Shown one piece after another: positions 34,648 to 43,800 of a DNA stretch of 64,000 nt (positions are counted from its first letter, which is position 1; every line of letters starts with the position of its first letter). Position numbers and translations under genes: made by a program. Location: positions 37,715-101,714 of the forward strand of contig CAZJOM010000003.1 in NCBI GenBank assembly GCA_964547645.1, given 5' to 3'. The stretch comes from SZUA-430 sp964547645 (GTDB lineage: Bacteria > Pseudomonadota > Alphaproteobacteria > Micropepsales > Micropepsaceae). The notes under the pieces were generated by a model. That model saw only the letters and a program-made list of their open reading frames with translations. It had not been told where the DNA came from and did no database searches.

Positions 34648-35148
34648 TTACGCGGTCGGCTGAGTGCCTTGCGCCTTTTGTTGTGCGAGCTGGGCGCGGT
34701 AGAGCGTCATGAAGTCGATGGGGTCGAGCATCAATGGCGGGAAGCCGCCGTCACGCGTGGTGTCGGCGACGACGCGGCGCGCAAACGGGAAGAGCTGGCG
34801 CGGGCACTCGATCAATAGCACCGGCTGAATATTTTCCGGCGTGATGTTCTTCAGCATGAAGACACCGGCGTAGGTCACTTCGCAGACGAACACGGTTTGG
34901 TTCGCCGACTTCGCGTCGGCGCGGACGCGAATAGCGACTTCATACTGATCGACACCGAGGCCGCGAGCCTGCACGTCGACGCCAACCTCCAGCGCGGGCT
35001 TTTGGCCCTGCAGGCTCATCGGTGCGGCCGGATTCTCGAATGACAGATCCTTAACGTACTGCGCCAGCACTTGAATCTGGGCTGCGTTGGCGGCTGTGGC
35101 GGCAAAGTCGGCAGCGGCGCCTTGGCCGTTGGCTGGCGAGTCACTCAT
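34648..35148 (-). CDS. secB: Protein-export chaperone SecB
   Basis: 166 residues from MSDSPANGQG, preceded by AAGGAAAT. SecB keeps preproteins unfolded and hands them to SecA. QVLAQYVKDLSFENPAAP is the family signature, VCEVTYAGVF and ECPRQLFPFARRVV also match, and the C-terminal MTLYRAQLAQQKAQG region corresponds to the SecA-contacting tail. An upstream ATG (11 codons) is less likely. Divergent from timA, with a 269-bp intergenic region. Confidence 0.97.
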   Translation of the reverse strand: MSDSPANGQGAAADFAATAANAAQIQVLAQYVKDLSFENPAAPMSLQGQKPALEVGVDVQARGLGVDQYEVAIRVRADAKSANQTVFVCEVTYAGVFMLKNITPENIQPVLLIECPRQLFPFARRVVADTTRDGGFPPLMLDPIDFMTLYRAQLAQQKAQGTQPTA

Positions 35149-35234
35149 CGGATTTCCTTGAAAGCTTGAGGCTTGGTGCACAAACCTTGTGCGGGCGGGT
35201 GGCTATCACGGGGTGGGGCTCACAGACAAGCAAA

Positions 35235-35272
35235 TGTCAGTGCGGGCCTTGAAATGGCCCGCAAACGTGACA
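35235..35272. promoter_or_regulatory. Long stem-loop in the secB/timA intergenic region
   Basis: TGTCA/TGACA and TGCGGGCC/GGCCCGCA form a 13-bp two-part stem (35235-35248 with 35256-35272) separated by a 1-against-4 internal loop, and a TTGAAAT apical loop. It lies in the 269-bp space between the divergent secB and timA starts. It may be a bidirectional terminator-like structure, part of the secB leader or a small RNA; nothing decides between these. Confidence 0.5.
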
Positions 35273-35417
35273 GGTCTAAAGGCGTTGGCTATGGACCGGA
35301 AAGGATTGGCGCTGTAGGCTTTATCCCCAGCGTTGAGCCGGTTTGCAGCCAAAACAGTAACAGGTGGGCGGCGGGCTTTGTGATTGGGCGTGCGCACTCC
35401 CGAATGGGTAGAGGTCG

Positions 35418-36119
35418 ATGACCGGATCGGTCCTTTTGGAAATTCTCGTTTTGGCGGCCTTTGCGGCCTTCATTGCTTATCGTCTGTTCTCGGTCTTGGG
35501 CCGGCGAACCGGAAACGAACAACCGCCCGTCGACGTACGGCGTGAGCGGATCGAGCCGCGCCGCACCGTTGCCGCAAAAGAAGACAATGTTGTGCCGCTG
35601 CCGCGCGCGCGCGATTTCGGCCGGCCGGTCAAAGAAAGTGTGATGGCGAAGGTCGCGCCGGGATCGGCGGTTGCGCTTGGTGTCGAACAAATCAGGCAAG
35701 CCGATCGCAGCTTCGATCCGGATGAGTTTGTCGGCGGCGCGAAGATGGCGCACGAGATGATTGCGAAGGCATATGCGGACGGCGACCGCGCGGCGCTGAA
35801 GCCGCTATTGGCGCCCGAGGTGTTTGCAAGTTTTGAAGGCGCGATCGCGGCGCGCGAGAAGGCCGGGCACAAGCTGGATTTCTCTTTCGTCGGCTTGAAG
35901 CAAGCTAGCCTGGAAGACGCGAGCTTGCGCGGGCGGATTGCGGAAGTGACGGTTCGGTTCGTCAGCGAGTTGATCAGCGCGACACGCGACGCCGCCGGTG
36001 CAGTGATCGAAGGTGCCGCCGGCGTCGTTCGCGAAGTGACGGACGTGTGGACGTTCGCGCGCGATACGCGTTCGTCCGATCCGAACTGGAAGCTGGTTGC
36101 GACGGCCGGCGCCGCGTAA
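35418..36119 (+). CDS. TimA / Tim44-like membrane protein
   Basis: 233 residues. An N-terminal helix (about 5-24, ILEILVLAAFAAFIAY-like) anchors it; a linker leads to a C-terminal Tim44-like domain (about 95-230) with FVGGAKMAHEMIAKAYADGD and LKPLLAPEVFASFEGAI. Bacterial TimA proteins are related to mitochondrial Tim44 and are found beside secB and mltA in alphaproteobacteria. The role is unknown; contacts with membrane protein export are inferred from Tim44. Neighbours secB and mltA fit the known order. Confidence 0.85.
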   Translation: MTGSVLLEILVLAAFAAFIAYRLFSVLGRRTGNEQPPVDVRRERIEPRRTVAAKEDNVVPLPRARDFGRPVKESVMAKVAPGSAVALGVEQIRQADRSFDPDEFVGGAKMAHEMIAKAYADGDRAALKPLLAPEVFASFEGAIAAREKAGHKLDFSFVGLKQASLEDASLRGRIAEVTVRFVSELISATRDAAGAVIEGAAGVVREVTDVWTFARDTRSSDPNWKLVATAGAA

Positions 36120-36136
36120 GTCCGCTTAGAGCCCCC

Positions 36137-37351
36137 ATGCATGCTTCACGAGCGTTTGGCGCAGCACTCCTGATTCTAGCAACGGCGTGCGCGCCGCTCG
36201 GCGGGCCTGAACTAGAGAAGGCCGCTGTCCCCGACGAACTGGTGCTCAGCCGCGTCGAGTTTTCCGCGCTTGCCGATTGGCAGACAAGCGACGCGCGGGC
36301 GGCCGTCAGCGCGTTCGTTGGCTCTTGCCGGAAGTTGCTTGCGCGCGGTGACGGCGACGCGTTCGGCGGCATCGCGGCTTATGGCGCGGTCAGCGAATGG
36401 CGGGGCGCTTGCAATGCGGCATTGCAACTGAAACCGTCATCGGCAGAGAACGCGCGGCAGTTTTTCGAGGCGTGGTTTCAACCGGCGCAAGCGTCGAACC
36501 GTGCGGAGCCGATCGGTCTTTTCACGGGCTACTACGAGCCCGAGCTCAATGGTCACCGAAAGGCGCGGGGCAAGTTTCAGACCCCACTCTATACGCGACC
36601 GAGCGATCTTGTGTCGGTGGACTTGGGCACATTTCGACCGGCGTTGAAGGGGGAGCGGGTTGCCGGGCGCGTAGATGCCGGCAAGCTCGTGCCCTATGCA
36701 ACGCGGGCCGATATCGTGGGCGCGGGGCTAAAGGGGCGGTCGCGCATCATCGCTTATGTCGACGATGCGGTGGACGCGTTCTTTCTGCAGGTGCAGGGCT
36801 CGGGGAGGGTCAAGCTCAAGAGCGGCGAGACGATCCGCGTCGCCTATGACGGACAAAACGGGCATCCCTACGCCGCAATCGGGCGGCTCTTGATCGAGCG
36901 CGGCGAGGTCAAGCGCGAGGAGATGTCGATGCAGCGCATTCGCCGCTGGCTGAACGACAATCCGTCGAAGGCGGCAGCGCTGATGAACGAGAACCCTTCC
37001 TATGTGTTCTTCAAGGAGCTGCCGATAGCCGATCCGTCGTTGGGCGCGGACGGCGCGCAGGGCGTGGCGCTGACGCCGGAAGCAAGTCTTGCGGTCGATC
37101 TCAAGTTCCACGGCCTCGGTGCGCCGATGTGGGTCGATGCAAACGCGCCGGCCGATGTTACGACCGCGGCTGACGTGCCGTTCCATCGGCTTTTGATCGC
37201 ACAGGATACCGGTGGCGCTATTCGCGGCCCGGTGCGTGGCGATGTCTACTGGGGCGCCGGAGAACGTCCCGAGAGCGTTGCCGGGCGTATGGCCCATAAG
37301 GGCAAGCTCTTTGTCTTGCTGCCGAAATCCGTGGCGGCGCGGTTGAATTGA
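36137..37351 (+). CDS. mltA: Membrane-bound lytic murein transglycosylase A
   Basis: 404 residues from MHASRAFGAALLILATACA; LATAC is the lipobox, giving an outer-membrane lipoprotein. It cuts peptidoglycan, leaving anhydro ends. The MltA domain shows FTGYYEPELNG, YVDDAVDAFFLQVQGSGRV, VAYDGQNGHPYAAIGRLLI and the C-terminal 3D domain LLIAQDTGGAIRGPVRGDVYWG, whose Asp residues are catalytic. Follows timA by 17 bases and precedes the Smr gene by ten. Confidence 0.97.
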   Translation: MHASRAFGAALLILATACAPLGGPELEKAAVPDELVLSRVEFSALADWQTSDARAAVSAFVGSCRKLLARGDGDAFGGIAAYGAVSEWRGACNAALQLKPSSAENARQFFEAWFQPAQASNRAEPIGLFTGYYEPELNGHRKARGKFQTPLYTRPSDLVSVDLGTFRPALKGERVAGRVDAGKLVPYATRADIVGAGLKGRSRIIAYVDDAVDAFFLQVQGSGRVKLKSGETIRVAYDGQNGHPYAAIGRLLIERGEVKREEMSMQRIRRWLNDNPSKAAALMNENPSYVFFKELPIADPSLGADGAQGVALTPEASLAVDLKFHGLGAPMWVDANAPADVTTAADVPFHRLLIAQDTGGAIRGPVRGDVYWGAGERPESVAGRMAHKGKLFVLLPKSVAARLN

Positions 37352-37361
37352 GAGCCTTTGC

Positions 37362-37868
37362 GTGAGCCGCGGCCGGAAGCTTCAGGATGACGAGCGCGCA
37401 CTCTGGGACGCGGTCATGCGCGATGTGCGGCGGCCGCGCGTGCGCAAGGCCGCTGAGCCCGCGATGCCGCGTAAGCCGGAAGAGCCTAAGCGCGCGCGTG
37501 CGGCCGCCGTGAAGCCCGTGGTGCCGGTGCCGCCGAAGAAGGCACCTGGCTTTGGGCTCGACGGTTCGACGGCGGAGCGATTGCGCAAGGGCAAGATCGA
37601 ACCGGACGCGACGATCGATCTACATGGGCTCACGCAAGATCGCGCGCATCTGAGGCTTTCGACCTTCATTGCGCGGGAGCACGAGAAGGGTTCGCGCTGC
37701 ATCCGGGTGATCACCGGCATGGGTTCGCCGGGCGTTTTGCGCGTGCAGGTGCCGCGCTGGCTGCAGGAAAATGAGATGCGGAGCGCCGTTGCCGGCGTTC
37801 AGGCGGCGCACCAACGCCACGGAGGCGGCGGTGCGATTTATGTGTATCTGAAGCGTAAGCGGCGTTAG
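37362..37868 (+). CDS. Smr-domain protein
   Basis: 168 residues from GTG. The N-terminal half is basic and disordered (KLQDDERALWDAVMRDVRRP, then Pro/Lys-rich). The C-terminal Smr domain (about 82-168) has the signature DLHGLTQDRAHLRL and the ITGMGSPGVLRVQVPRWL strand-helix. Smr domains are nicking endonucleases or RNA-cleavage factors in other bacteria; this one lacks an attached MutS. Its stop overlaps the stop of the convergent 703-residue gene. Confidence 0.93.
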   Translation: MSRGRKLQDDERALWDAVMRDVRRPRVRKAAEPAMPRKPEEPKRARAAAVKPVVPVPPKKAPGFGLDGSTAERLRKGKIEPDATIDLHGLTQDRAHLRLSTFIAREHEKGSRCIRVITGMGSPGVLRVQVPRWLQENEMRSAVAGVQAAHQRHGGGGAIYVYLKRKRR

Positions 37869-39976
37869 TCGCTGCTCAGCGGGTCCGGAATCGATTCCGT
37901 GTCGAGCGAGGCGCGGCGCCCACCGCCGCCACCACCACCAGTCGTTGGGCGGAGCGATTGTGCCGCGCGGATCGTGACGACGTAAGGTCCAGTGCCTTCG
38001 TAGCGAATCCGGTCGGCCGGAACGCCAAGGCGCACCAGTTCATCCTTCACCGCGTAGAGACGGCGGCGCCAGAGGTCGTCGTCGTTCTCGCGTGGCCCCA
38101 GGGCGACAAGCCGTACGGTCGCGTTGCGGCTCTGTTGGATTGACTGAGCTGCCGCCGCGGCGAGGGCGCTCTGCGCTTCGTAGGTCAGGTTCGACTTCGC
38201 TTCGAAGAAGGCGACGTGGAAGACCGGCAACGGCTTTTGCACTTCAATCTTGGGCGCGGCCGTTACCTTTGGCGAGGTCGGTTGGGTGATCCCTGTTGCC
38301 GACGGCTTCGTGGTTGAAGGCGTGGTGCCGTTCAAGCCGGGATACGGGGTTTGAACGCGCTCGGGCGGGGTGACCTTCGGAACCACGACAGGTGGTGGCG
38401 TGGGCTCGGCCGGCGTTTCCTGCGGCTGCGTCGGGGTCACCGGCGGCGGCAGGAGTTGAATGTCGGTCCTTGGCGTCGCGAACGGATTGCACGACGCGCC
38501 GGTCAGCGCGCAGTACGCGGGCACGAATAGGAGTGCCAGCATGGTCAAGGCGATCAGACCTGCGATCAGGAATTGGACCAACGGGCCGATGCCAGCGCCG
38601 CTGGTCGCGTGCGTGTCGGAGTGCGCTTCTTCGCAGCACCAGCACGCGTCATCGCTGAGGCCATGGCACCAGGTCGGATACTGACCGAGGAAGTACGCGT
38701 CGAATTTCTCCGGCGCGTCGTCTTTGATTTCTTTCGCGCTCTCGGGCTTTTTCTCGAGCGCTTTGCGGAGGGATTTGTCCTTCGCTTTGACGCCTGCAGG
38801 TTGGCCCTTGGTGTCAGGCGGCGGGCTGAAAAGGTCACCGACCCAGCCGAATAGGTTTTCGAAGAAGCCGTTCGGCGAGGCGGTGAAGCCGTCCTTCGGG
38901 CGGCCGCCTTCGAACAGGAAAATGCGCTGGTTGCCGGGCGAGATCATCACCGGCGGGCGATCAAAGACGAAACCGTATTCGCGCGCCTTCTTAGATAGAA
39001 TCGAGCGTGGCTTCATCCATTGGTCGGCGCTGGACTTCTTGATGGACGGGCGGACCATCGTCATGACGCGCGTCGGTGCAGCGGCGGGCGAACGGATCGC
39101 ACTTGCGGGCGGGGCCCCTGCCCCGCGGCGGCCGACGAGCAGATACGACGTCTTGTTTTCCGGCAAGTCGGGCGAGCCGAACGAATAGACGTTGAGCAGC
39201 ACGAGCAGCTTGCGAAGCAGCGAGACCATTTCGCCCAGCGAGCCCGGTTGGTCCCAACCTTCCGGATCGCCCGGTGCGTCGAGTAGACCAGCCGCAACCA
39301 ACGCTGCCGGGGCTTGGACTGCGTCGACCACCACAGCAGGCTGCGTCAGGACTTGGATTCCTCCGCCCGACAAGTTGCCGGGGATGGCGGTCGCTGGCGG
39401 CTGACGGTTCGCCTTCATCATTTGTTTGACGAGGTCGGAACGCGATTGCTCTTCGAGCACGCGGAGCGGATTGCGGGAGAGTTCGATGCTGGCGCCGGTC
39501 AGGTCGGGGCGCGACAGGCGACCGCGATACTGCTCATCCGCCTGCGCGCCGACGAAGATGCGCGTCAGGAAGCGGGTGTAGATCTTCGCTTCTTCTTCGG
39601 GCGTGAGCTCGGCGACGTTCTTGATCGAGGCGTAAGTCTGCAGGAACTCGCTGATGTAGTCCTTGTGCGCGACGAGGACGTAGCTTGTCGGCATGCAGAC
39701 TTGGCCGAAGATTTCATAAGCGCCGCTTGAGAGCGCTTTGATCGTGGCACCGTCCCATTGCGTGATCGAATTGTAGCAAGGAACGACGGCGTAGTTCGCT
39801 TGGCCGGCGGCGACGGCTTCAAGTGATTCAGCAACGGTGTTGCGGAAAATCAAATGAGCGATGCTGCCCGGATCGAGCATGGCGCGGGCAGCCAAATACG
39901 AATGGCCGCCGTCGCTTTCGGCAAAACTCACAAAGAGGTTTCGCTTGGACACTCGCGACCCCAACTCGCGCGCCAT
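37865..39976 (-). CDS. 703-residue protein: PDT-like, Cys-rich, one TM, OmpA-like
   Basis: Residues 13-115 look like the first lobe of a prephenate dehydratase domain (SFAESDGGHSYLAA, then VAAGQANYAVVPCYNS and a second-lobe NKTSYLLVG at 274-282 resembling the NxTRF motif). Middle residues 120-430 are not recognised. A cluster of four cysteines (C437, C445, C447, C448) precedes one clear helix (about 465-490), then a Pro/Thr-rich linker (505-580) and an OmpA-like end (583-672, with RRRLYAVKDELVRLGVPADRI). No signal peptide. It should face the cytoplasm with its N-terminus and the periplasm with its C-terminus. No catalytic Thr/Arg pattern of PDT is confirmed. Convergent with the Smr gene; upstream of hslU lies 151 bp away. 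No known protein of this architecture comes to mind. Confidence 0.8.
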   Translation of the reverse strand: MARELGSRVSKRNLFVSFAESDGGHSYLAARAMLDPGSIAHLIFRNTVAESLEAVAAGQANYAVVPCYNSITQWDGATIKALSSGAYEIFGQVCMPTSYVLVAHKDYISEFLQTYASIKNVAELTPEEEAKIYTRFLTRIFVGAQADEQYRGRLSRPDLTGASIELSRNPLRVLEEQSRSDLVKQMMKANRQPPATAIPGNLSGGGIQVLTQPAVVVDAVQAPAALVAAGLLDAPGDPEGWDQPGSLGEMVSLLRKLLVLLNVYSFGSPDLPENKTSYLLVGRRGAGAPPASAIRSPAAAPTRVMTMVRPSIKKSSADQWMKPRSILSKKAREYGFVFDRPPVMISPGNQRIFLFEGGRPKDGFTASPNGFFENLFGWVGDLFSPPPDTKGQPAGVKAKDKSLRKALEKKPESAKEIKDDAPEKFDAYFLGQYPTWCHGLSDDACWCCEEAHSDTHATSGAGIGPLVQFLIAGLIALTMLALLFVPAYCALTGASCNPFATPRTDIQLLPPPVTPTQPQETPAEPTPPPVVVPKVTPPERVQTPYPGLNGTTPSTTKPSATGITQPTSPKVTAAPKIEVQKPLPVFHVAFFEAKSNLTYEAQSALAAAAAQSIQQSRNATVRLVALGPRENDDDLWRRRLYAVKDELVRLGVPADRIRYEGTGPYVVTIRAAQSLRPTTGGGGGGGRRASLDTESIPDPLSSD

Positions 39977-40127
39977 ACCGTGAATCCGGGGGGGAGGATT
40001 CGACCCGGTGGCGCGCCCCAGTGGGTATTAACGTATCCCGATTCTCGTTGAAACGCGAGGGTTTAGCGTCGCCTTTTCTTTGTAAATCTGAACTCACCCG
40101 TGAGGTGTGCGATCCACAGGCCTCGCG

Positions 40128-41438
40128 TCAAAGTATGAAGCGTGAGAGGTCGGCGTTCTTTGCCAAAGCGCCGATTTCTCGGGTCACGAATGACCTGTCC
40201 ACAATGATGCGTGCCCCCGAGCTGTCCGGCGCGTGGAAGCTTACCTCTTCCAACACTCGTTCCATCACCGTTTGCAACCTCCGCGCGCCGATGTTTTCCA
40301 CCGACGCATTAACCTCGGCGGCGCAATCAGCGAGTGCATCGATCCCCTCATCGGTGAATTCGAGCTCGACGCCCTCGGTCAGCATGAGCGCTTTGTACTG
40401 TTTGATGAGGCTCGCTTCGGTTTCGGTGAGGATGCGGCGGAAATCGTCGCGGGTCAGCGCTTGGAGTTCGACGCGGATCGGCAGCCGGCCTTGCAGCTCC
40501 GGCAGCAGGTCGGAAGGTTTCGCCAGATGGAACGCGCCGGAAGCGATGAAGAGGATATGATCAGTCTTCACGGGGCCGTGCTTCGTCGAGACGGTCGTGC
40601 CTTCGATCAAGGGTAGGAGGTCGCGTTGCACGCCTTCGCGGCTGACGTCGCCGCCGCGGCTTTGACCTTCGCGGGCGCAGATCTTGTCTATTTCGTCCAG
40701 GAAGACGATGCCGTCGTTTTCTACAGAGCGGATCGCGTCTTGGATCAAAGCTTCGTTGTCGATGAGTTTGTCGGACTCCTCGGCGACGAGCGGCGCATGC
40801 GCGTCGATGACTTTCATTTTGCGTAATTTCTGACGACCGCCGAGTGCTTTGCCCAGCATGTCGTTGAGGTTGATCATGCCGATCTGTGCGCCCGGCATGC
40901 CGGGGATATCGAATTGCGGCATGCCGCCGCCGGTGTCGGCGACGTTGAGTTCGATTTCCTTCTCGTTCAGGTCGCCGTCGCGCAGTTTGCGGCGGAACGC
41001 GTCGCGCGTAGACTCAGCGGCGCTGGTGCCGACAAGAGCGTCGATGACACGGTCTTCGGCCGCCCTTTCGGCGCGGGCCTTCACGTCTTTGCGGCGGCGC
41101 TCGCGCAGCGAGGAGATGCCAATTTCCAGCAAATCACGGACGATTTGTTCGACATCGCGGCCGACATAGCCGACTTCGGTGAATTTCGTCGCCTCGACTT
41201 TGAGGAACGGTGCTTGCGCAAGTCGCGCCAGACGGCGCGAGATTTCGGTCTTGCCGCAGCCGGTTGGGCCGATCATCAGAATGTTTTTCGGCAGCACTTC
41301 TTCGCGCAAGCCGGGCGCCAGTTGCTGACGGCGCCAGCGGTTGCGGAGCGCGATCGCGACGGCGCGTTTGGCGGCAGCTTGGCCGACGATATAGCGGTCG
41401 AGTTCGGTGACGATTTCGCGCGGGGTCAAAGCACTCAT
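40128..41438 (-). CDS. hslU: HslU ATPase subunit (unfoldase)
   Basis: 436 residues. HslU is the AAA+ ring that feeds proteins to HslV. LTPREIVTELDRYIVGQ is the N-terminus, the P-loop is GPTGCGKTEI, GYVGRDVEQIVRDL the pore loop (GYVG), and LLPLIEGTTVSTKHGPVKTDHILFIASGAFH is a typical segment (shown in part). The C-terminal DLSRFIL inserts into HslV. Separated from hslV by seven bases on the same strand. Confidence 0.97.
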   Translation of the reverse strand: MSALTPREIVTELDRYIVGQAAAKRAVAIALRNRWRRQQLAPGLREEVLPKNILMIGPTGCGKTEISRRLARLAQAPFLKVEATKFTEVGYVGRDVEQIVRDLLEIGISSLRERRRKDVKARAERAAEDRVIDALVGTSAAESTRDAFRRKLRDGDLNEKEIELNVADTGGGMPQFDIPGMPGAQIGMINLNDMLGKALGGRQKLRKMKVIDAHAPLVAEESDKLIDNEALIQDAIRSVENDGIVFLDEIDKICAREGQSRGGDVSREGVQRDLLPLIEGTTVSTKHGPVKTDHILFIASGAFHLAKPSDLLPELQGRLPIRVELQALTRDDFRRILTETEASLIKQYKALMLTEGVELEFTDEGIDALADCAAEVNASVENIGARRLQTVMERVLEEVSFHAPDSSGARIIVDRSFVTREIGALAKNADLSRFIL

Positions 41439-41445
41439 GTTGCGG

Positions 41446-41997
41446 TTACAGACTTTCGAGGGTGATTTCGTTGTTGGTGTAGACGCAGATGTCGCCGGCG
41501 ATCTTCATTGAGCGCCGCGCGATGTCTTCTGCGGTGAGGTCGAAGGGCATCAGCGCGCGCGCGGCGGCAAGCGCGTAGTTGCCGCCGGAGCCGATGCCGA
41601 TCAGGCCATCTTCGGGCTCAACGACGTCGCCGGAGCCGCTTAAGATCAAGCTTGTCGTCACATCGGCGACGGCGAGCATGGCCTCCAGACGACGGAGGTA
41701 GCGGTCGGTGCGCCAGTCCTTGGCGAGTTCGACGGCGGCGCGGGTGAGGTTACCGGGGTGCTGTTCGAGTTTTGCCTCCAGGCGCTCGAACAATGTGAAG
41801 GCGTCGGCGGTAGCGCCGGCGAAGCCTGCGATCACCTTGCCTTGGGCGAGGCGGCGGACCTTTCGGGCGTTACCCTTCATCACGGTTTGGCCCAGGCTCA
41901 CCTGGCCGTCGCCGGCCACGACGACGCGGTCACCCTTACGGACGGCTAGGATCGTGGTTCGGCGCCAAATTAAGGGCTTATCGTTCTCATCAAGCAT
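41446..41997 (-). CDS. hslV: HslV peptidase subunit
   Basis: 183 residues. HslV is a threonine protease with a proteasome-beta fold. A propeptide of about 13 residues (MLDENDKPLIWRR) precedes TTILAVRKGD, whose first Thr becomes the catalytic N-terminus; KVRRL and GSGGNYALAAARAL follow. Upstream of hslU with seven bases between, the usual operon. A divergent hisB is 89 bp away. Confidence 0.97.
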   Translation of the reverse strand: MLDENDKPLIWRRTTILAVRKGDRVVVAGDGQVSLGQTVMKGNARKVRRLAQGKVIAGFAGATADAFTLFERLEAKLEQHPGNLTRAAVELAKDWRTDRYLRRLEAMLAVADVTTSLILSGSGDVVEPEDGLIGIGSGGNYALAAARALMPFDLTAEDIARRSMKIAGDICVYTNNEITLESL

Positions 41998-42086
41998 AGG
42001 TCAGGGCTGCTTTCGCGCAAAATTAGGACACCTGCTATATGACGGTCGAAGGCCCCTCCGCAAAGGGCTTGAAAGGCTTAAATCCA

Positions 42087-42680
42087 ATGCGCAAGGCGAG
42101 CGTCGATCGCAAGACGCGCGAGACCGATATTTCAGTCACCCTGGACCTTGACGGTACGGGGGCCTACGACGTTTCGACCGGGATCGGGTTCCTCGACCAC
42201 ATGCTCGAGAGCTTTTCGAAGCATTCGGCGATCGACCTCAAAGTGCGCGCCAAGGGCGACACGCACATCGATTTTCATCACACGACCGAAGATACGGGGA
42301 TTGTGATCGGGCTTGCGATCGCCAAGGCGCTTGGCGACATGAAGGGCATTCGCCGGTTCGGGCAGTCGCTGATCCCGATGGACGAGACGCTGACGCGGTG
42401 CGCCGTCGACGTATCGGCGCGGCCTTACTTCATTTGGAAAGTGTCGTTCAGTCGCGCAAAGCTGGGCGAGATGGACACGGAACTGTTCAAGGAATGGTTC
42501 CAGGCGCTCGCGCAGAACGCCGGGCTGACGCTGCACATCGAGAACCTCTACGGCGAGAACAACCACCATATCGCCGAGAGTTGCTACAAGGCGTGCGCGC
42601 GTGCTCTGCGGCAAGCGATCGAAGTGGATCCGCGCTTTGCGGGACAGGTTCCCAGCACCAAAGGCAGCTTGGGGTCGTAA
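42087..42680 (+). CDS. hisB: Imidazoleglycerol-phosphate dehydratase
   Basis: 197 residues from MRKASVDRKT. It dehydrates imidazoleglycerol phosphate. GFLDHMLESFSKHS and the HHTTEDTGIVIG Mn-binding His motifs are present, with RCAVDVSARPYF and a C-terminal ENNHHIAESCYKACARALRQA. An ATG 16 codons earlier (42039) is possible, but GCTATATG there looks like a -10 element. Its natural downstream partner hisH is separated by an opposite-strand gene. Confidence 0.95.
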   Translation: MRKASVDRKTRETDISVTLDLDGTGAYDVSTGIGFLDHMLESFSKHSAIDLKVRAKGDTHIDFHHTTEDTGIVIGLAIAKALGDMKGIRRFGQSLIPMDETLTRCAVDVSARPYFIWKVSFSRAKLGEMDTELFKEWFQALAQNAGLTLHIENLYGENNHHIAESCYKACARALRQAIEVDPRFAGQVPSTKGSLGS

Positions 42681-42684
42681 GCGC

Positions 42685-43692
42685 CTAGATCTGTTTGATC
42701 CAGGCTGTGATCGCGTCCGCGACGGCGGGATCGCACTCCGTGCTTAGGCCGAACGACTCCATAGGGTTCATGTTTGGGGCTGCGCGCTTGTAGCAGTGCT
42801 GCAGTTCGGGGAAGCGCGCGGCCTTGGTGGGCAATGCCTTTCGCGCGGCGATTAAGGCGTCGGCTTGCTCGGGCGATACGGATGGGTCGCGGCCGCCTTG
42901 CACGATGAGCGCCGGCTGTCTCACATTCGCAATGACGGCGAGCGGATCGACGGCGTCGATGTCGCGCATGAAGGCAAGAGCTTCCGGGCCCATCGAGACC
43001 AGCATCGCGGTTTGCGGGTGGAGAGCTGCTTCAGGGGGTAAGGAGCGTCCGGCGCGCGCTTCGGCAACCCCATGATCAAACACTGAAAGATCGACAGGGG
43101 CACCCGGTGGCTGCATCGCCGCGAGCTGGCCGCGCATGATGTCGAAGAGGCGCAGCGCGGGGCCTGACAGGCTGATCAGCCCGGCGACATCTTCCTGGGC
43201 CGCCAACAATCCGGCGATGATGGCGCCTTCGCTGTGGCCGGCAACGCAGAGCCGCGCGTTCGGGACTGCATTGCGCAGGTGGTCGAGTGCCACGGACGCG
43301 ACGTGGACGCGGTTCGTGAAGCGGCGGTGCTTTGCCGCTTCGTTGGCGTCGAGCGTTTGCGATCCGGTGCCCGGACCGATCTTGGCTTGGCGGATGGAGG
43401 CTACGCCGCGCGCCGCCAGCTGGTAGGCGAGGTCGCGATAGGTATGGGGCTTTGCGTTCATGAAGGGGTAGTCGCCGTCCACGTCGCTGTACAAAGAGCC
43501 GGGCAAGATGACTACGGCCGCTGTCGGGTGCGCCGTTTCCGCCGGCCGCGTCAGCCGTCCGGGGATGCGGATGCCGTCCACGACCAGCGTGGCGTCGGAT
43601 TCTACGAAAGTATCGGTCGTGTTCATGATGGTGCTCGCTACGGCTTGCGCGGGGATCGCGGCTAGAAGGGTCAAAACTGTGCGCCTGTTCAT
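42685..43692 (-). CDS. Alpha/beta hydrolase, exported or anchored
   Basis: 335 residues. The N-terminus (NRRTVLTLLAAIPAQAVAS) looks like a signal peptide. Catalytic Ser in CVAGHSEGAIIAGLL (nucleophile elbow), Asp in IVQGGRDPSVSPEQ and His in FPELQHCYKRAAP form the triad. Substrate unknown; similar proteins are annotated as esterases or dienelactone-hydrolase relatives. It is on the opposite strand between hisB and hisH, so it breaks the his operon. Convergent with hisB (four-base gap between stops). Confidence 0.87.
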   Translation of the reverse strand: MNRRTVLTLLAAIPAQAVASTIMNTTDTFVESDATLVVDGIRIPGRLTRPAETAHPTAAVVILPGSLYSDVDGDYPFMNAKPHTYRDLAYQLAARGVASIRQAKIGPGTGSQTLDANEAAKHRRFTNRVHVASVALDHLRNAVPNARLCVAGHSEGAIIAGLLAAQEDVAGLISLSGPALRLFDIMRGQLAAMQPPGAPVDLSVFDHGVAEARAGRSLPPEAALHPQTAMLVSMGPEALAFMRDIDAVDPLAVIANVRQPALIVQGGRDPSVSPEQADALIAARKALPTKAARFPELQHCYKRAAPNMNPMESFGLSTECDPAVADAITAWIKQI

Positions 43693-43800
43693 CGGTTGCT
43701 TCCGTCTTGGCGCTCGATTGATAGGGCCTCACGTTGCGGGAGGCTCAAGCGTTAGTTTGCCGCCGTTGACGGCTGGGGCGGCGTCCGCCAAAACCCGCGG

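Noticed and set aside
39977..40127. tRNA-like arm (GGGTCGAATCC) between the 703-residue gene and hslU
   Set aside because: Only a T-loop-like fragment is present, without acceptor, D or anticodon arms.
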